A DNA stretch of 64,000 nt from Streptomyces lienomycini (GTDB taxonomy: Bacteria > Actinomycetota > Actinomycetes > Streptomycetales > Streptomycetaceae), in the NCBI RefSeq assembly GCF_027947595.1, contig NZ_CP116257.1, positions 3,038,001-3,102,000 on the forward strand, given 5' to 3'. The notes beneath the pieces were generated by a model, which was given only the letters and a program-made list of their open reading frames with translations, was not told the DNA's origin and did no database searches. Shown piece after piece: positions 17,312 to 26,127 of this stretch. The position numbers were made by a program, and so were the translations under genes. Each line of letters opens with the position of its first letter. Position 1 is the first letter of the stretch.

Positions 17312-18460
17312 TCAGCCGTCGTCCATCGGGCCGCCGGGCAGCCGGTAGACCCGGCGGGCGTTGTCACGCCCCGCCCGGTCCGCGAGGCGCAGCGCGTCCG
17401 GCAGGGACAGTTCGTCGGCGTCCAGCCGCTCCTGCAACAGCCCGGCCAGCCCCTCGCGGAAGGCCAGCGCCCCCAGGTGGTGGAACTCGGCCACCCCGTA
17501 GGCGTCGGAACTGTGCAGCAGCTTGCGGAACGGAGTGATCTCCAGCGCCTCCGCGAGGATCGCGCCCGCCCGGGCCGGGCCGACGTGGTGCAGGGTGAGC
17601 CCCACGTCCAGGTACACGCGCTCGAAGACCGCGGACAGGTAGGCCGCCTGGCGCTGGTAGGGCCAGCAGTGCAGCAGCAGGACCGGGATCGTGCCGGCGG
17701 TCAGGTGCAGCCAGTCGGTCAGCAGAGCGGGGTCCACCCGGTGCAGGCGGATGTCGCCGTCACCGAACCCGGTGTGCAGTTGCAGGGGCCGCCCGAGGTC
17801 CACGGCCGTCCACAGCAGGTGCCGCGCGAGCACCGGGTCGTCGAGCCGTCCCCCGCCGCGCGCGAGCCAGCGCCCGGCGGCCTCCGTGACCTCGGGGGGC
17901 GAGGGCCGGGCCGGGTCCAGGTCGAAGCCGGTGCGGTAGGCCGCGACCGACTTGACGCCCACCACGCCCGGCCGCCGCACCGCCTCCCAGGCGGCGGTGC
18001 GGAACGCCTCCGCGTACGCGTCCGGCTCGACACCGCCCGCCGCCACCGTCTCCGCGACCCCCTCCAGCCGCACCACCTCGTACGCCGCCGCGCCGGCCGC
18101 CTCCGCCAGCTCGGCCGGACCCGTCACCGGGTGCGGGGCGTACCCCGTGTCCACGCAGAACACGCCGGTGCCCGCGGCCCGCAGGAACCGCCGGTTGACC
18201 TCGGCGGCGCCCAGCTCCGCTCGTCGGGCCACGTACACGTCCGGCGGCGCGTGGCGCGGCAGGTCCAGCAGGGGCGCGCAGTGGCGGCGCACGGCGAGAC
18301 CGACGGGACTGTCGAAGGGGGACACGCCCGGCCAGGCCTCGCCCTCGGTGAGCAGGGCCTCGAAGCCCGCACGGTCCAGGTCGTCGGTGACCGCGCCGTG
18401 GCAGTGGTGGTCCACCAGCTCCAGCGCGGCGAGCCGCTCGTGCACGGGCCCCGCGGCCAC
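17312..18460 (-). CDS. Amidohydrolase, FluG N-terminal-like, paired with the GlnA3-like gene
   Basis: 382-residue TIM-barrel amidohydrolase. LVDHHCHG (His-x-His metal site) is at residues about 15-22, GVKSVAAYRTG lies mid-protein, and LQLHTGFGDGDI, LLLHCWPY and LLHSSDAYG supply the further His and Asp ligands. Its ATG is 1 bp after the stop of the upstream glutamine-synthetase-like gene. Together they resemble the two halves of fungal FluG. It probably hydrolyses an amide such as a gamma-glutamyl conjugate; substrate unproven. Confidence 0.8.
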   Translation of the reverse strand: MAAGPVHERLAALELVDHHCHGAVTDDLDRAGFEALLTEGEAWPGVSPFDSPVGLAVRRHCAPLLDLPRHAPPDVYVARRAELGAAEVNRRFLRAAGTGVFCVDTGYAPHPVTGPAELAEAAGAAAYEVVRLEGVAETVAAGGVEPDAYAEAFRTAAWEAVRRPGVVGVKSVAAYRTGFDLDPARPSPPEVTEAAGRWLARGGGRLDDPVLARHLLWTAVDLGRPLQLHTGFGDGDIRLHRVDPALLTDWLHLTAGTIPVLLLHCWPYQRQAAYLSAVFERVYLDVGLTLHHVGPARAGAILAEALEITPFRKLLHSSDAYGVAEFHHLGALAFREGLAGLLQERLDADELSLPDALRLADRAGRDNARRVYRLPGGPMDDG

Positions 18461-18461
18461 C

Positions 18462-19862
18462 TCAGTACTTCCAGCGGTAGGCCGCCGCCACGCCGTCGTC
18501 GTCCAGCCCCTCGGCCACCCCGGCCTCGCCCAGCCGTACCGCGATCACCGCGTCGGCCAGCACCGGTCCCAGCGCGGTCCGGAGCACGCCGTCCGCGCGG
18601 AACGCCGCCACCGACTCCGCGAGCGAGACCGGCAGCCGCCGCACACCCCGGGCCGCCGCGTCGGCGGGGTCGAGCCGGGCCGGGTCGCCGGTGATCTCCT
18701 CGGGCAGCGGCGTCGACGAGACGAGCCCGTCCAGGCCGGCGGCGATCACCGAGGCGAGGGCGAGGTACGGGTTGGCGGCCAGGTCGACCGGCTTCACCTC
18801 CAGATTCGCCGCCCGGTCGTGGATCCCGGCGGTGCCGGTGACGATCCGCAGGGCGGCCTCGCGGGTCTCGCGGCCCCAGGCGGTGAACACCCCGGCCCAC
18901 TGCGAGGGCCGCAGCCGCAGTCCGCTGGCCGGGCTCGGCGCGGTCAGCGCCGTGAGCGCCGGGAGGTGGCCGAGCACCCCGGCCACGAAGGACTCGGCCT
19001 CGGTGGTCATGCCGTACCGGCCGGCCCCGCCCGCGTGCAGGTTCGTCCCGTCGCGCCAGGCGGAGAGGTGGAGGTGCCCGCCGTTGCCGACGCCCTGCCC
19101 GAGGACCGCCGGGGCGAAGGAGACGCGCAGCCCGTGGCGCCGTGCCACGGCCCGGATCGTCTGCCGCACCAGCACGCTCCGGTCGGCCGCCGCCACCGGG
19201 TCGAGCGCGCCCACCGAGATCTCGAACTGCCCCGCCGCGTACTCGGGATGCAGCTGCTCCACGTCCACGCCCTGCGCGGCGAGCGCCGCCAGCAGGTCGG
19301 CGGCGCAGTCGCTCAGCCCGATCTGCCGGGCGGCCCCGTACGCCGGTCCGGACACCGCCGGGACGAAGGCGTCGCCGTCCGCGTTGCCCCGGCTCACCAC
19401 CCACTCGATCTCGACGGCGGCCCTGAACGTGATGCCGTGCCGCTCGGCGGCCTCGGCGACGGTCCGGCGCAGGACGGTGCGCCCGCACGCCGTGTGCGGT
19501 ACGCCCTCCTGGGTGATCCGGTCGACCGGCGCCCACGCCCAGCCGGGCTGCGCCGCCAGTACGGTCAGCCGGTCGAGGTCGGGGTAGAGGCGCAGGTCGC
19601 CGTCGGGGGAGCCGAGGACGTCGGTGGTGACGATCGAGTCGTCGGCCAGGAAGGTGTCGAACACCGGCGACATGCCGACGCCCCAGGCGGCGGCCGCGGC
19701 GAGCTTCGCGGTGGGCACGGTCTTCACCCGGGCGATCCCCGCCGTGTCGACGTAGGCCAGTACGACGCCGTGCACGTCCCGCCCGGCCAGCTCGCCGCTC
19801 AGCGCGGTGGCCCGCTCGACCTCGCCGGGGCGCCCGCCGGGCACGGGATCGCACTCGCTCAC
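18462..19862 (-). CDS. glnA3: Glutamine synthetase-like gamma-glutamylpolyamine synthetase (GlnA3 type)
   Basis: 466-residue GS-fold ligase. Seen are the ATP/metal region FRAAVEIEWVVS, VEQLHPEYAAGQFEISVGA, the HLHLSAWRDG glutamate/ATP site and an RPSQWAGVFTAWG segment. The GTG at 19862 has AAGGAG 7 nt upstream and gives the 466-residue length I remember for S. coelicolor GlnA3, which glutamylates polyamines rather than ammonia. The true glutamine-synthetase adenylylation loop is not apparent. Runs into the amidohydrolase gene with almost no gap. The substrate is by recalled orthology. Confidence 0.8.
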   Translation of the reverse strand: MSECDPVPGGRPGEVERATALSGELAGRDVHGVVLAYVDTAGIARVKTVPTAKLAAAAAWGVGMSPVFDTFLADDSIVTTDVLGSPDGDLRLYPDLDRLTVLAAQPGWAWAPVDRITQEGVPHTACGRTVLRRTVAEAAERHGITFRAAVEIEWVVSRGNADGDAFVPAVSGPAYGAARQIGLSDCAADLLAALAAQGVDVEQLHPEYAAGQFEISVGALDPVAAADRSVLVRQTIRAVARRHGLRVSFAPAVLGQGVGNGGHLHLSAWRDGTNLHAGGAGRYGMTTEAESFVAGVLGHLPALTALTAPSPASGLRLRPSQWAGVFTAWGRETREAALRIVTGTAGIHDRAANLEVKPVDLAANPYLALASVIAAGLDGLVSSTPLPEEITGDPARLDPADAAARGVRRLPVSLAESVAAFRADGVLRTALGPVLADAVIAVRLGEAGVAEGLDDDGVAAAYRWKY

Positions 19863-19974
19863 GTCTCGGCTCCTTCGCGCCTGCGCCGTCCGTCGCGCAC
19901 CATTGTGCCGTTCGGTGATCACGCTGTCCGGGTTTCGCCGGATGTGCGCACGACGCGGTGGCGGCCGCCCGGGG

Positions 19975-20820
19975 TCAGTCCAGGTCGCCGGGCTGCGGCG
20001 AGGGGGTCTTGCCGTCCAGGACGGTCTTCAGGCGCTCGGTGCCCTGGCGTACGCCCTGTTCGACGGAGGAGGTCTGACCGCCGTCCGTGCCGCCGCCCGT
20101 GAGGGTGAGGGCGGAGGTGCCGACGCGTACGGCGGCGATGTCCAGGGTGAGCGTGACCGGGGTGGCGTCGGCGGTGCCCTGCACCGTCACGTGCAGGCCC
20201 TCGCGGGCGTCGCCCACGTCGGGCACCGAGGCCTCGGTCACCTGGACCGTGCGCTTCTCGCCCCCGGAGCCGGTCGCGGTGAACTCGTCGCACGTCTGCG
20301 GCAGGGTGTCCATCCACTTCAGGCGGGCGTCCAGGCCGGCGCGGTCGTAACCGGCGACCTGCTCCAGCAGACGGGCGTCGCCCTGCTCGAACCCGGCGAG
20401 GGCCGACGGCCCGGAGGGCTCGCCCAGCAGGTCGTCTCCGTAGAGGGCGTCCAGCAGCGCCTGGCAGTCCGTCGCCTTGGACTTCGCGGTGAGGAAGTCG
20501 GCCACGTCGACCTCGCCGACGAGCAGTCGGTCGCGCCACTTGTCCGCGTCCTGGACCCGGTTCCAGCCGTCCTCCAGGTCGGCCTCGGTGAGCAGCGCGG
20601 CCTTGGCGCCGGACTCCGTGAGGGTGCCGGGGGAGGCGCTGGGCGAGCCGCTCGGAGTCTGCTCCGCCGCGTTCCGCTCGGCGATCCCGGCCTGTTCGGC
20701 GGCGGTGTCCGAGGCGCCCTGCGACCCGCCGCCGTCCGAGCAGGCCGCTGTGGTCAGCAGCGCGCCCGCCGCCAGGGCGGAGGCCAGGAGACGGGCGGGG
20801 TGGGACGGACGACGGCTCAT
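19975..20820 (-). CDS. Secreted lipoprotein of unknown function
   Basis: 281-residue protein with an n-region (MSRRPSHPAR), a hydrophobic stretch and lipobox LTTAAC, Cys27 being the predicted lipidated residue. A Ser/Thr/Pro linker follows to about residue 68, then a globular domain rich in beta strands. No enzyme motif recognised; similar actinobacterial lipoproteins act as surface sensors or binding proteins. Single-gene unit as far as spacing shows. Confidence 0.8.
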   Translation of the reverse strand: MSRRPSHPARLLASALAAGALLTTAACSDGGGSQGASDTAAEQAGIAERNAAEQTPSGSPSASPGTLTESGAKAALLTEADLEDGWNRVQDADKWRDRLLVGEVDVADFLTAKSKATDCQALLDALYGDDLLGEPSGPSALAGFEQGDARLLEQVAGYDRAGLDARLKWMDTLPQTCDEFTATGSGGEKRTVQVTEASVPDVGDAREGLHVTVQGTADATPVTLTLDIAAVRVGTSALTLTGGGTDGGQTSSVEQGVRQGTERLKTVLDGKTPSPQPGDLD

Positions 20821-20948
20821 CGCGGGATGCCTCCAGGGACGGGAAACGGTGTCCTCAGCGCATCACCGGGGCCGGGGGCGCACCAGCGCAGGGAGCTGAT
20901 CGGGTGAGGGGGTGCGGCCATGGGGACCAGTCGTTCCCCAGGTGCCGG

Positions 20949-21623
20949 TCAGCCGTCGGATCGGTCGCCGGGTCGGTCCGCGCGGTCGAGGGTGTCCTCG
21001 GCCACGTCCTTGTCGACCGCCGCGCGCACCAGCGCGGCCGCGAGGACGGCGGGCTCCGCTCTCCCGGCCAGGGCGACGAGCCGGTCGGGTGCCGCGGGCA
21101 GGCCGAGGCGTTCCGCGCCCCGGAGGGCCTTGCGGTCCAGGTAGGGAGCCGCCTCGGGCCAGACGAGCTGGGCCTCGCGCAGGAAGATGTCCGCGCCGGT
21201 CGGACCCACCCCGGGGAACTCCTGGAGCAGCCGGCGTACTTCGGGCACCTCGCCGTCCGCCTCCTCGCGCAGCCGGCGCAGGTCGCCGCCCCACCGCTCG
21301 GTCAGCAGCCCGGCGCCGTCGCCGAGTTGGGTGGCGGTGCGCTCGTCGTAGCGCCGGTAGCCGCCGCGGCCCAGCGCGTCCACCCGCTCCTGCCAGTCGG
21401 CGCCGGCCATGCGGCGCGGGTCGCGCAGCCCCGCCTCGCCGAGGGCACGGGCGGCGGCGACCGCGATGGACGCGCTGATGCGGGCGCTCAGCAGGTGCGC
21501 GAGGACCAGCAGCCGGTACAGCGGCTGCGGGGTGTCCTTGAGCCGGATGCCCGCCTCCTCGGCGTACGTCTGCCCGTGGGCGTCGACGAGAGCGCGCACG
21601 ACCCGGCGTTGGTCGCGGCCCAC
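20949..21623 (-). CDS. Helix-hairpin-helix endonuclease III-like protein
   Basis: 224-residue HhH-GPD-like protein. LLQEFPGVGPTGADIFL is a helix-hairpin-helix DNA-binding element and LLVLAHLLSARIS fits the N-terminal helices of the endonuclease III fold. The catalytic Lys and the Fe-S cysteines of true Nth are not found; the expected Asp may be Asp in PYLDRKAL. Likely a DNA-repair or glycosylase relative. GTG start 2 nt after the DUF3140 stop. Confidence 0.7.
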   Translation of the reverse strand: MGRDQRRVVRALVDAHGQTYAEEAGIRLKDTPQPLYRLLVLAHLLSARISASIAVAAARALGEAGLRDPRRMAGADWQERVDALGRGGYRRYDERTATQLGDGAGLLTERWGGDLRRLREEADGEVPEVRRLLQEFPGVGPTGADIFLREAQLVWPEAAPYLDRKALRGAERLGLPAAPDRLVALAGRAEPAVLAAALVRAAVDKDVAEDTLDRADRPGDRSDG

Positions 21624-21625
21624 GG

Positions 21626-21958
21626 CTACGGTTTCAGCGGGTCGTGACCGACCGTCATGAGCCGGTGCCTGAGCGCCGTGTCGTCGGCCCTCGGCTCGTT
21701 CTCCGGGTCGGTCCGCGAGGCCACGGTGTCCACGACCTCGCGCATGGCGCGCAGGTCGTCCTCCGTCAGGTCCGTGCGCCGCTTCTGCAGGATCGCGAGG
21801 ACGTGCCGGCCGAGGGGCGGCCCGGCGTCGTCCGGCAGTGGTTCGGTCAGCTCACCGGAGTCGCGCACCCGGAGCCAGTCCGCGAGTTCCGCGGAGGTCA
21901 TGTTCACCGCGCGGTGGAAGTCCTCCCACAGCGCGTCGAGTTCGAGGGCGTCGGCCAT
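21626..21958 (-). CDS. DUF3140 protein
   Basis: 110-residue protein of the DUF3140 type, small putative DNA-binding proteins of actinobacteria: DALWEDFHRAVNMTSAELADW, here read as ALWEDFHRAVNMTSAELADW, then HVLAILQKRRTDLTEDDL. Start at ATG 21958, preceded by GAGGGA; an upstream extension in the same frame looks non-coding. It begins inside the 3' end of the WhiB-like gene and is followed 2 nt later by the HhH gene, so the three are probably one transcript. Confidence 0.72.
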   Translation of the reverse strand: MADALELDALWEDFHRAVNMTSAELADWLRVRDSGELTEPLPDDAGPPLGRHVLAILQKRRTDLTEDDLRAMREVVDTVASRTDPENEPRADDTALRHRLMTVGHDPLKP

Positions 21959-22224
21959 GAGGTGTCCCTCATTTCGTCGTGCGTACGTGCGTGCGGCGTG
22001 GTCGGCCGGAGCAGGGCGGCGCGCTCCGCCTCGTCGGTGCCGCCCCACACCCCCGACGTCTGCCCCGACTCCAGGGCGAACGCCAGGCACTCGGGCGTCA
22101 CCCCGCATCCGGCGCAGACGCGCTTGGCGGCGGCCGTGTCCCGCAGGGCGGGCCCGGCGGTGCCCACCGGGAAGAACAGATCGGGGTCCTCATCCACGCA
22201 GGCGGCGCGGCGCAACCACTCCAT
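21904..22224 (-). CDS. WhiB-like iron-sulfur transcription factor
   Basis: 106-residue Wbl protein with the four cluster cysteines Cys9, Cys37, Cys40 and Cys46 (RAACVDEDPDLFFPVG, CAGCGVTPEC) and the GVWGG turn at residues 58-62 before the basic DNA-contact region. The reading frame runs 55 nt into the DUF3140 gene, which makes the last 18 residues dual-coding. The ATG at 22224 is the only start that leaves the first Cys at its usual place. Which of the Streptomyces Wbl proteins it is cannot be told. Confidence 0.85.
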   Translation of the reverse strand: MEWLRRAACVDEDPDLFFPVGTAGPALRDTAAAKRVCAGCGVTPECLAFALESGQTSGVWGGTDEAERAALLRPTTPHARTHDEMRDTSWPTPSNSTRCGRTSTAR

Positions 22225-22257
22225 GGGGGCGCGGGTGCCCCTGGGGCACAGGGGCAA

Positions 22258-22283
22258 ACGCCCGGCGGAATCCGGCCGGGCGT
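22258..22283 (-). terminator. Hairpin downstream of the alpha/beta hydrolase gene
   Basis: ACGCCCGGC pairs with GCCGGGCGT over a loop of 8 nt. It lies 10 nt beyond the hydrolase stop and before the WhiB-like gene, so it should end the hydrolase transcript. There is no U-run, as is common in Streptomyces. Confidence 0.65.
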
Positions 22284-22292
22284 CACGCGGGA

Positions 22293-23102
22293 TCAGCGGG
22301 CGAGCACGTCGTCCAGGAAGCGCGTGACGTCCGCGAAGACCTCCGCCCGGTTCGTCTCGTTGAAGAGTTCGTGCCGGGCGCCCGGGTAGATCCGCTCGGT
22401 CAGGTCCCCGCCGCTCAGCGGCTCGACGCCGACGCGGCTGCCGGGCAGCGGCACCAGCCGGTCGTCGTCCCCGTGCACCCACAGCAGCGGAAGCGGACCG
22501 ACGTCACCGCTCCCGGCCACGGTCTCCAGCGTCCGTACGAACGCCTCCAGCGTCGGCCGCTTCATCGGCCCGTGCCAGACCAGCGGGTCCGCCGCGTACG
22601 CCGCTCCGACCGCCGGGTCGCGGGAGAGCGAGGCCGGGCTGATCGGGGTGTCGGGGATCTCATCGAGGGCGAGCAGCCGGCGCGGCAGCTCCCAGTCGCC
22701 GATGACGGGGCCCGACAGCACCAGGGCCGTCAGCTCGCCGGGGTGGCGCTGGGCGTAGCGGGAGGCGATGAGACCGCCCATCGAGTGTCCGACCATGACG
22801 ACCGGCAGGCCGGGGTGGGCGGCCCGGGCCAGCTCCGCCACGGCGTGCAGGTCGGTGACCACGTCCTCGAAGTCCTCGATCACCACCCGTTCGCCGTCCG
22901 AGCGCCCGTGCCCGGTGTGGTCCGGCGCGTAGACGGCCGCGCCGTGGCCGGTGAGGACGCCGGCCACCTCTTCGTAGCGGCCGGCGTGCTCGCCGTATCC
23001 GTGGACCAGCAGCGCGACGTAGCGGGGACGCCCGGCCGGCCACTCGCGGACGGTGATCCGTCCGCGCGTTCCGGTCAGGGTGTGCTCGCGGGACTCGGCC
23101 AT
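22293..23102 (-). CDS. Alpha/beta hydrolase, monoacylglycerol-lipase-like
   Basis: 269-residue serine hydrolase of the lysophospholipase/monoglyceride lipase group. LLVHGYGEHAGRYEEVA carries the oxyanion-hole region, the nucleophile is Ser in GHSMGG, Asp is probably in VHGDDDRLVP, and the His is in GARHELFNE. No signal peptide, so cytoplasmic. It is divergent from the thiolase/acyl-CoA synthetase pair and shares an intergenic operator-like palindrome, which suggests a joint role in acyl-chain use. Confidence 0.83.
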   Translation of the reverse strand: MAESREHTLTGTRGRITVREWPAGRPRYVALLVHGYGEHAGRYEEVAGVLTGHGAAVYAPDHTGHGRSDGERVVIEDFEDVVTDLHAVAELARAAHPGLPVVMVGHSMGGLIASRYAQRHPGELTALVLSGPVIGDWELPRRLLALDEIPDTPISPASLSRDPAVGAAYAADPLVWHGPMKRPTLEAFVRTLETVAGSGDVGPLPLLWVHGDDDRLVPLPGSRVGVEPLSGGDLTERIYPGARHELFNETNRAEVFADVTRFLDDVLAR

Positions 23103-23166
23103 GTCTCCTCCGGCTGCGTCGGTGACGGTCGTCCGGAGGATCTTCCCAGGACGCCGGTCGGCGGTC

Positions 23167-23190
23167 TATAGTCGAAAACTAGCAGTGCTA
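23167..23190 (+). promoter_or_regulatory. Promoter with TetR-type palindromic operator
   Basis: A -10-like TATAGT lies at 23167-23172 and, 8 nt on, the perfect palindrome TAGCA-G-TGCTA at 23180-23190. Such palindromes are common operators for TetR-family regulators in Streptomyces. Position between the divergent hydrolase and thiolase genes fits repression of one or both. No TetR gene is in the window. Confidence 0.55.
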
Positions 23191-23198
23191 ATTAAGTG

Positions 23199-23231
23199 GT
23201 AGCGCTCATCAGGTCGTAGTGCTCATCAAGG
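23199..23231 (+). repeat. Two direct repeats upstream of the thiolase gene
   Basis: GTAGCGCTCATCAGG (23199-23213) and GTAGTGCTCATCAAG (23216-23230) match at 13 of 15 positions with a 17-bp period, in the 5' untranslated region before the thiolase. The function is unknown; it may be a regulator site or a recent small duplication. Confidence 0.5.
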
Positions 23232-23294
23232 TGTGGTCGGCGCGGCGGCGGTGCGCCGTCCGGTGGCCGCGCGACGACGGTCAGGAGTTCCCTC

Positions 23295-24482
23295 GTGCGT
23301 CCCGTCCACTTCGCGGCCGCCCGCCGCACCCCGATCGGCAAGCTGCGCGGCTCCCTGTCGACCGTACGGCCCGACGACCTCGCCGCCGCGGTGATCCGGG
23401 GCCTGGTCGCCGAGGTCCCCGCGCTCGACCCCGCCCGGATCGACGACGTGTACTGGGGCGCCGCCAACCAGGCAGGCGAGGACAACCGCAACGTCGCCCG
23501 GATGGCCGCCCTGCTCGCCGGCCTGCCCGAGACCGTGCCCGGCGCCACCGTGAACCGGCTGTGCGCCTCCGGCCTCGAGGCCGTCACCACCGCCGCCCGC
23601 ACCATCGCCGCCGGAGAGGCCGACGTGGTGCTCGCGGGCGGCTCCGAGTCCATGAGTCGTGCCCCCTTCGTGCTGCCCCGCCCCGACGAGGCACTGCCGC
23701 ACCGCATCGAGACGGCCGACACCCGGCTCGGCTGGCGCCTGGTCAACCCGGCGATGAAGGACCTGCACGGCCTGCTGGCCATGGGGGAGACCGCCGAGGA
23801 GGTCGCCGAGCGGTACGGCGTCCCGCGCGAGCGCCAGGACGCGTTCGCCCTGCGCAGCCACCGCCTGGCCGCCGAGGCACGCAGGAACGGTCACTTCGCC
23901 GACGAGATCCTCCCCGTCGAGCGCCCCGACGGCGTGGTCGTCGACACCGACGAGTGCGTCCGCGAGGACACGTCCCTGGAGAAGCTGGGCCGCCTGAAGC
24001 CCGTCTTCCGCCCCGGCGGCACGGTCACCGCGGGCAACGCCTCCCCGATGAACGACGGCGCCGCTGGCCTCCTCCTGGTCAGCGAGGAGGCCCTGAACGA
24101 CCTCGGTCTCGAATCCCTCGGCCGCTACGTCGCGGGCGGCTCGGCGGGTGTCCACCCGGACGTCATGGGCATCGGCCCGGTCCCCGCCACCCGCAAGGTC
24201 CTCGCCCGGGCCGGCTGGAGCGTCGGCGACCTCGCGGAGGCCGAGTTCAACGAGGCGTTCGCCGCCCAGGCCCTCGCCTGCGTCGACCGGCTCGGCATCG
24301 ACCCCGCCCTGGTCAACCCCACCGGCGGCGCCATCGCGCTGGGCCACCCGCTCGGCTGCTCCGGCGCCCGCATCCTCACCACCCTGCTCCACCGCATGCG
24401 CCGCACGGGAGCCGCCCGCGGGCTGGCCACCATGTGCGTGGGCGTGGGCCAGGGAAGCGCGGTCCTCGTCGAACGCCACTAG
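23295..24482 (+). CDS. Acetyl-CoA acyltransferase (thiolase)
   Basis: 395-residue thiolase. Nucleophilic Cys in [12 protein letters not shown] (residue about 89), the central [18 protein letters not shown], the catalytic [16 protein letters not shown]is and the [11 protein letters not shown]ys are all present. It can run degradative beta-ketothiolysis or acetoacetyl-CoA formation; length and motifs suit a degradative 3-oxoadipyl/3-ketoacyl thiolase. GTG start with CAGGAG 8 nt before. Followed by acyl-CoA synthetase in the same direction. Confidence 0.9.
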   Translation: MRPVHFAAARRTPIGKLRGSLSTVRPDDLAAAVIRGLVAEVPALDPARIDDVYWGAANQAGEDNRNVARMAALLAGLPETVPGATVNRLCASGLEAVTTAARTIAAGEADVVLAGGSESMSRAPFVLPRPDEALPHRIETADTRLGWRLVNPAMKDLHGLLAMGETAEEVAERYGVPRERQDAFALRSHRLAAEARRNGHFADEILPVERPDGVVVDTDECVREDTSLEKLGRLKPVFRPGGTVTAGNASPMNDGAAGLLLVSEEALNDLGLESLGRYVAGGSAGVHPDVMGIGPVPATRKVLARAGWSVGDLAEAEFNEAFAAQALACVDRLGIDPALVNPTGGAIALGHPLGCSGARILTTLLHRMRRTGAARGLATMCVGVGQGSAVLVERH

Positions 24483-24547
24483 GCCCGCCCAGCCGTAGAG
24501 CCACCACCCTCTGCAAAGTCGCAGCAAGGAAACGGAGCAACACCCTC

Positions 24548-26065
24548 ATGGCAACCCTTTCCGTCGCCGCCGTCCTCGCCGAGAACGCCCGGCGCCGTCC
24601 CGACAAGGAGGCGCTGGTCGAGGGCGACCTGCGGCTGACCTTCGCCGAGGTGTGGCAGCGGGCCCGCGCCCAGGCCGGCGCCCTCACCGCCCTCGGTGTC
24701 CGGCCGGGGGACCGGGTCGCGCTGATGGCACCGAACACCGCCGACTTTCCCCAGGCGTACTACGCCGTCGCCGCGTCCGGTGCCGTCGTCGTGCCCGTGC
24801 ACCTGCTGCTGTCGGCCACCGAGGTCGAGCACGTCCTGCGCGACAGCGGCGCCACCCTGCTGCTGTGCCACCCGGCGCAGGCGGAGACCGGAGCCGCCGC
24901 CGCGCGGGAGACGTGCGTCCGGATGCTCACGCTCGGCGACGAGGCCGAGTTCGGCAGGCTCGCCGCGGACGCCGAGCCGCTGCCCTCGTACGTCACCCGC
25001 GACGCCGACGACCCGGCCGTCGTCTTCTACACCAGCGGCACCACCGGCGTCCCCAAGGGCGCCGTGCTCAGCCACTTCAACCTGGTGATGAACGCGACCG
25101 TCAACGCCTTCGACGCCAACGACATCCGGCCCGACGACGTGGCGCTCGGCGCGCTGCCGCTCTTCCACGCCTTCGGCCAGACCGTCTCCCTGAACTCCAC
25201 CTGGCGGGCCGGTGCCACCCTCGTCCTGCTGCCGCGCTTCGACGCGGCCCGCGCGATCGAGCTGATGGTGAAGGAGAACGTCAACACCTTCCACGGGGTG
25301 CCCACCATGTTCGTGGCCCTCGCCGCCGCGGCGGCCGGCGCCGAGGCCCTGCCGGACCTGCGGGTGTGCGTCTCCGGCGGCGCCTCGTTGCCGGTGGCCG
25401 TCCTCGAACGGTTCGAGGAGGCGTTCGGCGCGAAGATCTACGAGGGGTACGGGCTCTCCGAGACCTCCCCGGCCGCGACCGTGAACCAGCCGGTGTTCGG
25501 CGCCCGGCCCGGCACCATCGGCCACCCCCTGTGGGGCGTGGACGTGGAGATCGCCCGCGCGGAGGTCGAGGACCGCGTGGAACTGCTTCCGCCCGGTGAG
25601 CTGGGCGAGGTCGTCGTACGCGGCCACAACGTGTTCTCCGGCTACCTCGGCCGCCCCGAGGCGACCGCCCAGGCACTCGTCGACGGCTGGTTCCGCACCG
25701 GGGACCTCGGCACCAAGGACGACGACGGGTTCCTCCGGATCGTCGACCGGAAGAAGGACGTCATCATCCGCGGCGGCTACAACGTCTATCCGCGCGAGGT
25801 CGAGGAGGTGCTGATGCGCCACCCCGGCATCGCCCAGGTCGCCGTCATCGGCCTCCCGGACGAGCTGCACGGCGAGGAGGTCTGCGCGGTGGTCGTACGT
25901 GCCCCCGGCGCGACGCCGGACGCGGACGGTGTCACCGAGTGGTCCAAGCAGCACCTCGGGCGGCACAAGTACCCGCGCCGGGTGGAGTTCGCGGACGAGC
26001 TGCCGCTCGGGCCGAGCATGAAGGTGCTCAAGCGGGAGCTGCGGGTGACGTACACCGGACGCTGA
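24548..26065 (+). CDS. Long-chain-type acyl-CoA synthetase (AMP-forming)
   Basis: 505-residue ANL-superfamily ligase that adenylates a carboxylic acid and passes it to CoA. The AMP-binding motif is YTSGTTGVPKGAVLSH; also EGYGLSETSP, GWFRTGDLG and DRKKDVIIRGGYNVYPREVE, with the C-terminal lysine in GPSMKVLKREL. ATG 24548 gives the normal family start; the frame is open far upstream only because of GC bias. With the thiolase it forms a small fatty- or aromatic-acid degradation unit. Confidence 0.9.
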   Translation: MATLSVAAVLAENARRRPDKEALVEGDLRLTFAEVWQRARAQAGALTALGVRPGDRVALMAPNTADFPQAYYAVAASGAVVVPVHLLLSATEVEHVLRDSGATLLLCHPAQAETGAAAARETCVRMLTLGDEAEFGRLAADAEPLPSYVTRDADDPAVVFYTSGTTGVPKGAVLSHFNLVMNATVNAFDANDIRPDDVALGALPLFHAFGQTVSLNSTWRAGATLVLLPRFDAARAIELMVKENVNTFHGVPTMFVALAAAAAGAEALPDLRVCVSGGASLPVAVLERFEEAFGAKIYEGYGLSETSPAATVNQPVFGARPGTIGHPLWGVDVEIARAEVEDRVELLPPGELGEVVVRGHNVFSGYLGRPEATAQALVDGWFRTGDLGTKDDDGFLRIVDRKKDVIIRGGYNVYPREVEEVLMRHPGIAQVAVIGLPDELHGEEVCAVVVRAPGATPDADGVTEWSKQHLGRHKYPRRVEFADELPLGPSMKVLKRELRVTYTGR

Positions 26066-26127
26066 GGATCGATGGACGAGACGGTGCTTACGGTGCCGGT
26101 GGTGTGCGCATAGCATCGGTGCCCGCA

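Noticed and set aside
23219..24547. Upstream extension of the acyl-CoA synthetase frame across the thiolase
   Set aside because: The added residues are Arg/Pro-rich, overlap the real thiolase frame, and the enzyme has a normal start at 24548.
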